Origin: Oscillatoriales cyanobacterium PMM_0080
GTDB lineage: Bacteria; Cyanobacteriota; Cyanobacteriia; Cyanobacteriales; Microcoleaceae
Direction of reading: 5' to 3'
DNA: 58,890 nt
Assembly: GCA_949127775.1 (NCBI GenBank)
Contig: CASBQF010000175.1
Location: 1-58,890, forward strand
Shown piece after piece: positions 45,303 through 53,812 of the stretch (positions are counted from its first letter, which is position 1; each line of letters opens with the position of its first letter). Both the position numbers and the translations under genes were made by a program. The notes below the pieces were generated by a model, which did no database searches, was not told the DNA's origin, and saw nothing but the letters and a program-made list of their open reading frames with translations.

Positions 45303-45327
45303 GTAGGGGCAATTCATGAATTGCCCT
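45303..45327. repeat. GGCAATTCATGAATTGCC palindrome
   Basis: A perfect 18-bp palindrome at 45308-45325, preceded by GTAGG. It is a small dispersed element placed exactly at the break of the Uma2 fragment. The following 45328-45466 has no gene. Confidence 0.7.
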
Positions 45328-45466
45328 GACGCTCTACCCAACCTACTAGATATATTTGAGAAACACGGCTTTGCTTGTTTCAGAATTGAGGAGTGAAACC
45401 CCTCAGACAGATTCGCGAACAGTCTCTTTCAATCGCCGAGTCATCTGAGGAGATGCACCCAATACA

Positions 45467-46021
45467 TCAAGCCCGATTAGTTTCTCCCGACAGCACTTGA
45501 ACAGCAGTAGTTGCAGGTAATTGCTCGTAAGAACTTCCACCCAAACCATTAACTTGGCGCATCAAAGTTCCCATTTCCAAAGCATTCATTGCATAATTCC
45601 AGCCCAAATTGCTCTTGATTCCGGCCCTTTCCAAAGCTTGCTGCATCGTGTCAGTTGTCAGCACTCCAAAAATTACCGGCACCCCACTTTGAAAAGCAGC
45701 CGCAGCAATTCCCTTAGAAACTTCGCCAGCTACAAAATCGAAATGAGGAGTTTGGCCGCGAATTACCGCACCCAGACAAATGACTACATCGTAGCGACGG
45801 GAAAAAGCAGCTTGGCGCGCCACTAAAGGAATCTCAAAACATCCTGGAACCCAATAAAAATCAACTTGATTTCCATGAGGATTGATATCAACTCCGTGGC
45901 GTTTCAAACAATCTTGACATCCTTCCAAAAGTTTGTTTACCACCATGTCGTTAAAACGACCAATGACGATCGCAAATCGCAAAGATTCAGTCTGAGTAAA
46001 ACTTCCCTCGAATATAGTCAT
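45467..46021 (-). CDS. ribH: 6,7-dimethyl-8-ribityllumazine synthase
   Basis: A 184-residue enzyme of the penultimate step of riboflavin synthesis, joining the pyrimidinedione with dihydroxybutanone phosphate. Family blocks are [44 protein letters not shown] and [16 protein letters not shown], with the catalytic His in TPHFDFV. It follows psbZ on the same strand, a gene order common in cyanobacteria. Other rib genes are not in the window. Confidence 0.95.
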   Translation of the reverse strand: MTIFEGSFTQTESLRFAIVIGRFNDMVVNKLLEGCQDCLKRHGVDINPHGNQVDFYWVPGCFEIPLVARQAAFSRRYDVVICLGAVIRGQTPHFDFVAGEVSKGIAAAAFQSGVPVIFGVLTTDTMQQALERAGIKSNLGWNYAMNALEMGTLMRQVNGLGGSSYEQLPATTAVQVLSGETNRA

Positions 46022-46247
46022 AGTTTTCTAGTTTAGATTTTAGGTTTTAGATTTTAGTTTTTTGTTGACGAGAAGGCAAAAGTTAGAAAGCCGAAACATT
46101 TCATCTGAACTTCAAATGCAAAGATATATAGGTTCGCACGGCCTAAGAAAATCCGAGTTTCTACCAAATAATGAATGCTTTTAATCGCTGGCGAATGCCT
46201 TCAGATTTCTACTTTTTACCTTCTTAATTCGATAGTATTGAGTGGGT

Positions 46248-46439
46248 TTAAACCACCAAAAAGTTCAAAACACCTACTGCGATAACCAGTAAGAACCAGA
46301 GGCCAGAACCCACGAAAATTAGGGTTTTAGACTGATTCCAATTTTGGGGAGAGGCATAGGCAACTGGCACACCAACAACCATCACAAAAGATAGCAGTAC
46401 GAGACCGAGTAAAACGGCTTGAAACAGAATTGATAACAT
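46248..46439 (-). CDS. psbZ: Photosystem II protein PsbZ (Ycf9)
   Basis: A 63-residue protein with two membrane helices, beginning [20 protein letters not shown] and carrying the conserved loop [10 protein letters not shown]. PsbZ is a small core subunit of photosystem II in the thylakoid membrane and helps stabilise supercomplexes. The start at 46439 has AAAGGAG a few bases upstream; a longer frame to 46493 would place that site inside the gene and is rejected. Confidence 0.94.
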   Translation of the reverse strand: MLSILFQAVLLGLVLLSFVMVVGVPVAYASPQNWNQSKTLIFVGSGLWFLLVIAVGVLNFLVV

Positions 46440-46748
46440 CTTTTCTCCTTTCGATATGGCGGTGGATTGATAAGAATTGTCACTCCCCAGCATGAATATG
46501 TGGGGATTCTACAGTTTTTGAAAGTCTTGCAACGATCAATCGGGAGATTATCGGTTTATAAAATTCGACTCGCCCGTGCAAATTCTCAGTTGCGCAAACA
46601 GGCGTTAGCGGCTCTTGAGATTTTAATCAATTTTATCATTGTTCGCTACAGCGCAGAAAACTGGAAAGGTTAAAGCCCGATCGCCCACTCCAGCCTCAAA
46701 GCGCCAGAAATTGCTACTGTGGGAGTGAGAGATGCGAGATTTTCGGCT

Positions 46749-49679
46749 ATGGACTTAGTTTTGTGTCACACAACAGCAGATTTTGACAGCTTGGGCGCGG
46801 CGGTGGGACTTTGCGTGCTGCGCCCCGGTAGCAGAATTGTGCTGACTGGCGGTTGTCACCCGACGGTGCGAGATTTTTTGGCGCTACACCGCGATGAGTA
46901 CCCGCTGATTGAACGTCGATCGGTCAATCCGCAACAAATTAGATCTATTAGTATAGTGGATGCCTCACAGCGCGATCGATTAGGAAAAGCCGCCGAATGG
47001 CTAGACTTGCCACACATCAACGAAATAGCGGTTTTCGATCACCATCTCCAAGCCGATTTGGACATCCCCGCCACGGTTACACAGATTGAAGCAGTTGGCG
47101 CCACCACCACATTAATTGTCGAAAAACTCCGCGAAAAACTCCAAAAAGCAGCCGAAAACGGCGATACAACATCCCGGCTTTTACCTTCAGAAGCCACAGT
47201 CATGGCTCTTGGAATCCATGTCGATACCGGTTCCCTCACCTTTGAGGGCGCAACCGCGCGAGATGCTATGGCTTTGGCGTGGTTGATGGAACAAGGAGCA
47301 AGTTTGCGGGTAATCTCTGAATATGCAGAACCCGGTTTGTCTCCGCAATTGCAGGATTTGCTGAGAGAATCGTTGGAGAATTTACGATCGCAAACCTTAC
47401 ACGGTTATACAGTAGCTTCAGTCTTGCTATCCACTGAAGCCTACGTGCCCGGACTTTCGGTACTGGCTTCTCGCTTGCTCGATTTAACTGAAACTGATGC
47501 TCTACTTTTGGGTAACGTTTATAAATTTAGCGAAAACGACAATCGCAACATCGCCCAATTGCCAGTTTCCAACCGCTTAGCTATTATCGGTCGATCGCGC
47601 ATCGAAGGCACAAACCTCAGCGAATTGTTCAAACCTTTCGGTGGCGGAGGGCACGCCCGCGCCGCATCCCTCGCCACCCGCGATGTTGACGCCCTGCTGA
47701 CTTTGAATCAATTAGCTGACGAACTCAAAGCTCAAATCCCGCATCCTCCCACCGCCCGCGAATTAATGTCGTCTCCAGTGAGGAGCATTCGCCCGGAAAC
47801 TTCCGTCGGAGAGGCTCACCGTATCCTCCTACGTTACGGACATTCTGGGCTTTCGGTTGTCGATGCGGGCGATGGCGTCCCGCCCCGCAAGCTACGGCTG
47901 GCAGGCATTATCTCGCGCCGCGACATTGACATTGCCTTGCACCACGGTTTCAGTCACGCCCCAGTTAAGGGTTACATGACTCCGCAGCTAAAAACGATCG
48001 CCCCGGATACCTTGTTGCCAGAAATTGAAGCTTTAATGGTGACATACGATATCGGGCGTTTGCCAGTATTGGAAAACGGCCAACTGGTGGGAATTGTGAC
48101 TCGCACTGACGTGTTGCGGGAATTACATCAGCAAAAAGGGCGAGATAGCGGAAGTAATACTGAGTTGTCTAATTGTCCCATGCCCGAATCCGTTGAGCAA
48201 TTGTTGCGATCGGGCATTAGTAGCGAATTATGGCAATTATTGTCGATCGCAGCCAACATTGCACGAGAACGCGGCTGGCAACTGTATATTGTCGGTGGAG
48301 CAGTCCGAGATTTACTGTTAGCCACGGATGATAAACTAACGCTTACAGACATTGATTTGGTTGTGGATGGAAACTGCGGCGCTAACGATTCCGGTGCCGG
48401 AGTCCAACTAGCCTCAGCCCTGCAAAAGCTTTACCCCAACTCGCGTTTAGACATTCACGGACAATTCCAAACCTGCGCCTTGTTGTGGCACAAAGACTCT
48501 ACTTTCGGCTCGCTGTGGCTGGATATCGCTACGGCTCGTACTGAATTTTACCCTTATCCGGCCGCAAATCCTGAAGTTGAAGCGAGTTCGATTCGTCAAG
48601 ATTTGTACCGCAGGGATTTTACAATTAATGCGCTGGCTGTGCGGTTGGGTGTGCCGCGCAGTGGCGAATTGTTGGATTTTTTTGGCGGTTTGCTAGATTT
48701 GGAAGCGCGACAAATTCGAGTTTTGCACGCTAACAGTTTTATCGAAGATCCGACGCGAATTTATCGGGCTGTGCGGTTTGCGGTGCGGTTAGGATTTTCC
48801 ATTGAGTCGCAGACTGAAGGATACATCCGCCACGCTTTGGAAAGCGGGATTTATTACCGTATTCAAGGGGAAAATGGCAGAGCTCCGGCTTTGGAAACTC
48901 GCCTCAAAAGTGAGTTGAAGTACATTTTGCAAGCTCCTTATTGGCAGGCTGCTTTGCAAATGTTGGGAGATTTGCAGGCTTTGCGCTGTATTCATCCTAC
49001 TCTGGATTTGGATCGAGAGTTGTGGCGGCGACTGCGTTTACTCGATCGATGTTTGAATGGCAGGTGCGCCCCACAGTTGCTGAATTCGGAAAGTTTTATG
49101 ACTCGCGGAAGGGGGGATAAAAACCCGGTTTCTATTAGTTTTTCGGCGACGATTGAGAAATCCAGGAAGAAACCGGGTTTTTTAGACCAATACCCAATTC
49201 CCAATTCCCAATTCCCAATTATCAATATTCCCGATTGGCTGATGCGGCTGGAAGTTTTGATCGCTTATTTAGCACCGGAATATCGGGTTAAGGTGGCGGG
49301 AAATCTTCAGTTACCTGCTGACAGTATTAAACGCCTGGAAGTTTTGGAAACGGGAAATCAGGAATTAGCAAAGGGTTTACTGAAGTGTAATTTACCCAGT
49401 CAATTGGTGTTTTTGTTGAGAAATTATGAGTTGCCGCTGCTAATTGCGATCGCCCTACAAAGCCCCCGAAGTGTCCGCCGCCAGATTTGGGAATATCTCA
49501 CCAAGTGGGCAAATGTTGAGTCGCCTTTAAACGGCAACGACTTGAAGGCATTGGGTTACAAGCCGGGGCCTGGGTTTAAACGGATGTTGGATGATTTGTT
49601 GGCTGCGAGGTTGGATGGCGATTTGGGCGATCGGGCTACTGCGATCTCTTTTTTAGCACAACATTATCCTCAATCTTAG
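46749..49679 (+). CDS. DHH phosphoesterase - CBS - tRNA nucleotidyltransferase fusion
   Basis: A 976-residue protein. Residues 1-315 are a DHH/DHHA1 phosphoesterase (HTTADFDSLGAA, VFDHHLQADLD, FGGGGHARAASL). Residues about 345-460 are two CBS domains (ARELMSSPVRSI, VKGYMTPQLKTI). From about 490 onward lies a class II CCA-adding/poly(A)-polymerase head (YIVGGAVRDLLL, TDIDLVVDGN, RRDFTINALAVRLG). The fusion is known in cyanobacteria and should act in tRNA 3'-end maintenance with nucleotide sensing by CBS. I start at the ATG at 46749. Residues about 790-826 are encoded by inserted repeat DNA and look foreign to the fold. Confidence 0.9.
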   Translation: MDLVLCHTTADFDSLGAAVGLCVLRPGSRIVLTGGCHPTVRDFLALHRDEYPLIERRSVNPQQIRSISIVDASQRDRLGKAAEWLDLPHINEIAVFDHHLQADLDIPATVTQIEAVGATTTLIVEKLREKLQKAAENGDTTSRLLPSEATVMALGIHVDTGSLTFEGATARDAMALAWLMEQGASLRVISEYAEPGLSPQLQDLLRESLENLRSQTLHGYTVASVLLSTEAYVPGLSVLASRLLDLTETDALLLGNVYKFSENDNRNIAQLPVSNRLAIIGRSRIEGTNLSELFKPFGGGGHARAASLATRDVDALLTLNQLADELKAQIPHPPTARELMSSPVRSIRPETSVGEAHRILLRYGHSGLSVVDAGDGVPPRKLRLAGIISRRDIDIALHHGFSHAPVKGYMTPQLKTIAPDTLLPEIEALMVTYDIGRLPVLENGQLVGIVTRTDVLRELHQQKGRDSGSNTELSNCPMPESVEQLLRSGISSELWQLLSIAANIARERGWQLYIVGGAVRDLLLATDDKLTLTDIDLVVDGNCGANDSGAGVQLASALQKLYPNSRLDIHGQFQTCALLWHKDSTFGSLWLDIATARTEFYPYPAANPEVEASSIRQDLYRRDFTINALAVRLGVPRSGELLDFFGGLLDLEARQIRVLHANSFIEDPTRIYRAVRFAVRLGFSIESQTEGYIRHALESGIYYRIQGENGRAPALETRLKSELKYILQAPYWQAALQMLGDLQALRCIHPTLDLDRELWRRLRLLDRCLNGRCAPQLLNSESFMTRGRGDKNPVSISFSATIEKSRKKPGFLDQYPIPNSQFPIINIPDWLMRLEVLIAYLAPEYRVKVAGNLQLPADSIKRLEVLETGNQELAKGLLKCNLPSQLVFLLRNYELPLLIAIALQSPRSVRRQIWEYLTKWANVESPLNGNDLKALGYKPGPGFKRMLDDLLAARLDGDLGDRATAISFLAQHYPQS
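49119..49225 (+). repeat. Repeat cassette inside a coding sequence
   Basis: An inverted pair AAAAACCCGGTTTCT (49119-49133) and its complement (49168-49182) is followed by CCCAATT heptamers (about 49188-49225). It is read in frame within the DHH-CBS-nucleotidyltransferase gene as KNPVSISFS...KKPGF and QYPIPNSQFPIIN. The same two repeat families lie together in the vat-devC spacer. Confidence 0.85.
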
Positions 49680-49753
49680 CATAGTGTGTCAGCAGCGCGT
49701 TATTTTCCCTATAATTGATTAGCTAATTGCTGACACACCATACTCAACATTTA

Positions 49754-49842
49754 CCATCCGTTAAATCCGTGACAAAATCCGTTGCCAATCTTCCTTATTC
49801 CATCCGTTAAATCCGTGATAAAATCCGTTGCCAATCTTCCTT
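49754..49842. repeat. Tandem 43-bp repeat, two copies
   Basis: Two nearly identical units beginning CCATCCGTTAAATCCGTGA (49754-49796 and 49800-49842). They are related to the repeats before the Rpn-type gene at 17113-17187. Confidence 0.8.
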
Positions 49843-49882
49843 CACAAGCCGATCGCACATTATTGATATTTCGATAATTCAC

Positions 49883-50332
49883 GTGAAAATACAGCGTCCT
49901 CCTGGTTTAATTGCAATTGTCCTTTACAAAAGTTTTGTCGCTTCCCTCTTGACAGTAACTTCAATAGCTTTGCTACTTGCATTAAAAAATCATCAAGCCT
50001 TGGCAAATTTTTCCGAATCTTATTTATTAGAAAGCAAAATAAAAATTGTTGAATTTCTATTAGATAAAGTTCTCAGTATTCAGCCTAAAACCTTACTATT
50101 TAGCGGACTAGCTGCCGGAATTTATGCAGCTTTAACTGCTGTTGAAGCGGTTGGATTGTGGTACGAAAAAGGCTGGGCAACTATTTTAGTATTAGTGCTG
50201 GTAGGAATTAGTATCCCGCCAGAAATATATGAGTTGTTTCAGGGTGTGACTGTACTTAAGTTAGCGGTATTTGTCGCAAATGTAGCCATGTTATGGTACT
50301 TGCTGCACCATTTGCCGAAGCACGGTAAGTAG
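49883..50332 (+). CDS. DUF2127 membrane protein
   Basis: A 149-residue protein with about four hydrophobic segments matching DUF2127 (PPGLIAIVLYKSF, LTAVEAVGLWYEKGWA, ISIPPEIYELF). The start is a GTG at 49883, as no ATG fits the conserved N-terminus. It should sit in the cytoplasmic or thylakoid membrane; function is unknown. A tandem repeat lies directly upstream. Confidence 0.82.
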   Translation: MKIQRPPGLIAIVLYKSFVASLLTVTSIALLLALKNHQALANFSESYLLESKIKIVEFLLDKVLSIQPKTLLFSGLAAGIYAALTAVEAVGLWYEKGWATILVLVLVGISIPPEIYELFQGVTVLKLAVFVANVAMLWYLLHHLPKHGK

Positions 50333-50876
50333 TCGTAGAGTGCGTCGCCATCAAAAATCTCTCGCCTTGCATATCAACAATCTCATAGCGACGCACCTGA
50401 CAAACAGGGTTGAGTAGACTTGAATTACATTCAATCGAAAAATATTTTGAATACATTTGCGTTGATCCGTGTTGATCTGCCTGGCATCTGCGGTTAACCT
50501 ATCAATTTAAAACTATAAAATTGTTCATAAGTCAAGTAAAAACCTAAATCTTTACAAAAATCCACTAATTGTAAAGATTTGTTAAATAAAAGAGGGGTCA
50601 CACCCCCCATAACGTATAGTCAAATTAATAGATGCACCCTGATGGCTTTCCCGTTCCACAAGAGCGGGATTTTTATTGAGTAAATACTGTGTTAAGTTTT
50701 AAGACGACTGCTACAGATAGAACTCGGTAGAACATTTTAATAAAATGATCGCCAGATCGAAAAATATTAGACCTGTCATCCAAGCCGTGGGTTCGGATCG
50801 ATCGTTTCGGTGCATCATAACTCTGGGAAATAACCCAAAGGCGGTAGCATAGTTTGGGAACCGGCATCAACTGAAG
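50333..50876. other. Intergenic with repeats and a terminator-like hairpin
   Basis: No gene was recognised. It holds an ATCTGCGGTTAA-type repeat (50459-50499), a small GGGGTCACACCCC hairpin near 50593-50607, and a terminator-like stem CCCG...CGGG followed by T5 (50650-50675). The promoter of the kinase gene should follow. Confidence 0.5.
50650..50675 (+). terminator. Terminator-like hairpin
   Basis: CCCGTTCCACAAGAGCGGG pairs at its ends and is followed by ATTTTTATT. It lies more than 300 bases after the DUF2127 stop and about 200 bases before the kinase start, so it could end an unannotated transcript or act as a leader attenuator. Confidence 0.5.
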
Positions 50877-52463
50877 ATGAACTTAGCGACACCAACAGTC
50901 CTGCAACAGGGCAAATACACAATCAACGCGACTTTAGGCGTAGGAGGGTTCGGCATTACTTACCGAGCTATCCACACCCATCTGAATAAAACAGTCGTAC
51001 TCAAAACCCTCAACGAAAGTCTGCGCCAACACCCAGCATCAGCCCAGTTTCAGCAGCAGTTTATTGCCGAAGCCCAACGCCTGTCACGATGCCAGCATTC
51101 TAACATCGTAGCGGCGATCGACTTTTTCCAAGAAGCCGGACATTCTTTTGTCGCGATGGACTACATTCCCGGCAAAACTCTCGCCCAAATAGTCGAAACC
51201 GATGGGCCGCTAGCAGAAGCCGAGGCCCTGTACTACATTCGGCAAATAGCCTCAGCCTTAAGCACAGTTCACCACAGCGGATTGGTGCACGGAGACATCA
51301 ATCCCGAAAATATGATCCGGCGAGCCGATTCTCACCTGGTAATGTTAATAGACTTTGGCATTGCTCGCGACTTTACCATCGGCACAAAACAAACCCACAC
51401 TAACTGGCTGTGTCCAGGGTATGCGCCGATCGAGCAATACCTCTCTGACGGTAAATGTACACCTGCTACAGACATCTATGCGATCGCAGCCACCCTCTAC
51501 TACTTGCTCTCCGGCGTGCCGCCCGTAGCAGCACCCCTGCGCGATCGAATTCCCCTCACCGAGTTGCGCCAATTTCAGCCCAACCTCAGCCCGGGAATCG
51601 AGCAAGCAATCCTTCAGGGACTCGAAACCGACCCCCAAAAACGCCCCCAGACAGTGGAACATTGGCTTACCATGCTGCAAGAAACAGAGCGATTACCAGC
51701 AGAGAAAAAAGGGAAGCAAAGTTTGCGATTGCCCGCACCTCCCCCGCCGCAGTTAACTTTCCTGGCCTTTGTCGTAACGGCTGTAATTGCAGGCTGGATG
51801 GGTTTTGACCTAGCTTGGCGGTACAACAGCACCAGTCTCAGCAGCAACCGATCGACAACTCCATCCTTCCCATCTCTGGAAGATTTGCTCAAATCCCGGG
51901 ACTTGTCTGGGCCGATGTTCGGGCAGCCGTCTGTCGAAAGCAGCCCTCTCCCCGCGATCGACGAACTCAACAAGGACTCCCAACCCACGTCAGACAGCAG
52001 CAAAATTCCCGAACCGATCGATCCATCAACAGCTAGCGCCCAACCTTCTGCGCTCCCTAGTCCAGAAACCCCCGCTCCAGAACCCGAAACGTCACCTTCA
52101 CCATCCCCGACGCCCGAGTCCGAAACGCAGCCTTCTGAACCCCCAATTCCACAGCCTAAAGCCCGAATCGAACCCTTACCCCAGCCAGCATCCGCACCAG
52201 TACCGGAAGTTGCGCCCCTGCCATCGGCAGCGCCACTGCCGGGCTACTCCCCTCCGGCATCCGTTCAGCCTGCTACCACAAGTGCTGAAACCTTACCGCC
52301 GTTGGAATCCGAACCCCCAGGACTACCATCGCCCACCGTGCGATCGGCCCAACCACCAATACCAAGCCGCAGTGGCAGCAATTCAGATAGTTCGATCGTC
52401 CCTTACTCCCCGCCCCCTGTTGCCGAACCGACAGTGCCTTTGGCAGAACCTGGGACAAATTAG
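50877..52463 (+). CDS. Membrane Ser/Thr protein kinase with altered catalytic loop
   Basis: A 528-residue Hanks-type kinase. The Gly-rich loop is GVGGFG (21-26), the ATP lysine is Lys43 (VLKTL), and the catalytic loop reads HGDINPEN with Asp140 present. Arg is replaced by Gly and the usual Lys by Asn142. DFG is at 159-161. One membrane helix follows near residue 290-310, then about 210 residues very rich in Pro, Ser and Glu, probably extracytoplasmic. Loss of the loop Lys may lower activity or mark a pseudokinase-like signalling role. The stand-alone PP2C gene at 55969 could be an opposing enzyme (inference). Confidence 0.9.
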   Translation: MNLATPTVLQQGKYTINATLGVGGFGITYRAIHTHLNKTVVLKTLNESLRQHPASAQFQQQFIAEAQRLSRCQHSNIVAAIDFFQEAGHSFVAMDYIPGKTLAQIVETDGPLAEAEALYYIRQIASALSTVHHSGLVHGDINPENMIRRADSHLVMLIDFGIARDFTIGTKQTHTNWLCPGYAPIEQYLSDGKCTPATDIYAIAATLYYLLSGVPPVAAPLRDRIPLTELRQFQPNLSPGIEQAILQGLETDPQKRPQTVEHWLTMLQETERLPAEKKGKQSLRLPAPPPPQLTFLAFVVTAVIAGWMGFDLAWRYNSTSLSSNRSTTPSFPSLEDLLKSRDLSGPMFGQPSVESSPLPAIDELNKDSQPTSDSSKIPEPIDPSTASAQPSALPSPETPAPEPETSPSPSPTPESETQPSEPPIPQPKARIEPLPQPASAPVPEVAPLPSAAPLPGYSPPASVQPATTSAETLPPLESEPPGLPSPTVRSAQPPIPSRSGSNSDSSIVPYSPPPVAEPTVPLAEPGTN

Positions 52464-53367
52464 GATTATTTTGGTTCTAAGTGCCGATAAACACTTAATT
52501 TTATCAGTCAGTAAATATCCATTGATTGTGATCAAATAACGCCCTTCCGTGCCACCGACTATCTCGCAAAATCCGCAATTGACTGAAAAAATTCTAATAG
52601 TCCGGGGCTAAGTTTATCAAATATTTTCTATTCCTTCTACAATCCAAATGTTCGTCGGAAAAATTTGCATAAACATTTGATATTTTGATTTGATTTATGT
52701 TAAGCTTAAGGCACGAGACAAATTATATAATGTCGCTCATTAACTTTGGCGAAATTTATCAAGGTTGAGAAAAAAATGAGCAGCAACACTGGCTCTGAAA
52801 AGCATCAGAGGTGGTCGAGGTGAGGCTGGGAAGGCGATCGGGATCGTTCGATCGCGCCCCATAAAAAAAGTCGTTTTTTTTTGCAAGCTCCAAGTCAGGC
52901 ATTATTTTCCACAAACTTTCTCTCTTTCTTTCTTTAGCTCGCGCAGACGGGAATCCCCACGCACTTGTCGCTTCGATTAGGGTGAGACCAGAGGCGCGGT
53001 GAGACTCCTGATTCCACCTCTTCACAACCTTATAAGCGCGAGCTTTAAGCCGTGGGCGGGTGGATGACTTTAGAAGAGCACTCATTGTAATAATTCTGGT
53101 AGAATGTTCATATCTTGGATCAAAGAATCACAATCTGGGTCTAAGTAAAAAACTTTTCATGGGACAACAAGTGGGGCGGGACGTTTTCCTCACTATAAAA
53201 CGCAGTAGAGGGAAACAGTTGGAGTACCTTGAATGAAGTTCTAGATATCCTTAACCGGACTCTGAAGCCCAGACCATACCATAAGGGTTGGCGTGGGATC
53301 GTCACAAGCAAGCACCATCGGGGATAAGCAAGTTATAATTTGTTGCGGAAGCCCACAGAGATTTTTT
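52464..53367. other. Large intergenic region, no gene supported
   Basis: About 900 bases. A minus-strand frame at 52759-53085 (108 residues) lacks family features and has low-complexity Ser/Arg content, so it is not called. I looked for tRNA and common structured RNA signatures and saw none by eye. A regulatory RNA remains possible. Confidence 0.45.
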
Positions 53368-53694
53368 ATGAGTAAACCCCCAGTTCATGCTTTTTTTGTA
53401 GGCAGAGCACTTGCCGAAGCACTGTACGAGCAATTAGAAGGCGCAGCAACCAACGCTTTCTCTGAACTTGGCAAATTTGACGCCGAACAAAGAGAACGGC
53501 TCCGCCAATTCACCGATCGAGTTGTGGAACGGGCAAATCGAGCAGCCGATGGGGCGATGCAGACCAGAACTGGCACTGCAACCACCATTCAAGACATCCC
53601 ACCCACCGACTTGCAAGCAACTATTGACGAGCTACGCGCCGAAGTGGCATTGGTGCGATCGGAATTGCAGCGCTACCGCAGCAGTTTGCCTTAA
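53368..53694 (+). CDS. DUF6825 family protein
   Basis: A 108-residue protein beginning MSKPPVHAFFVGRALAEALY, with predicted helices throughout and a C-terminal coiled-coil-like segment (LQATIDELRAEVALVRSELQ). It matches the DUF6825 family conserved in cyanobacteria. The ATG at 53368 fits the family start; the longer frame from 53293 does not. The ABC1 kinase gene follows in the same direction. Function is unknown. Confidence 0.8.
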   Translation: MSKPPVHAFFVGRALAEALYEQLEGAATNAFSELGKFDAEQRERLRQFTDRVVERANRAADGAMQTRTGTATTIQDIPPTDLQATIDELRAEVALVRSELQRYRSSLP

Positions 53695-53812
53695 TTAGGG
53701 CTGCCACAAAAACTATTTACTACATGACGAGCGCAAAGCGATAATGCTCTCCTGCGCTCCTTCCTACCTGCCATCAAAGCAACAACATAAAATAAGCAAT
53801 TTGGGAACCCAA

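Noticed and set aside
50650-50675. Riboswitch upstream of the kinase gene
   Set aside because: Only a single terminator-like hairpin is visible; no conserved aptamer core was recognised.
52759-53085. 108-residue minus-strand frame in the kinase-DUF6825 spacer
   Set aside because: No domain, biased Ser/Arg content and no context; insufficient support for a gene.
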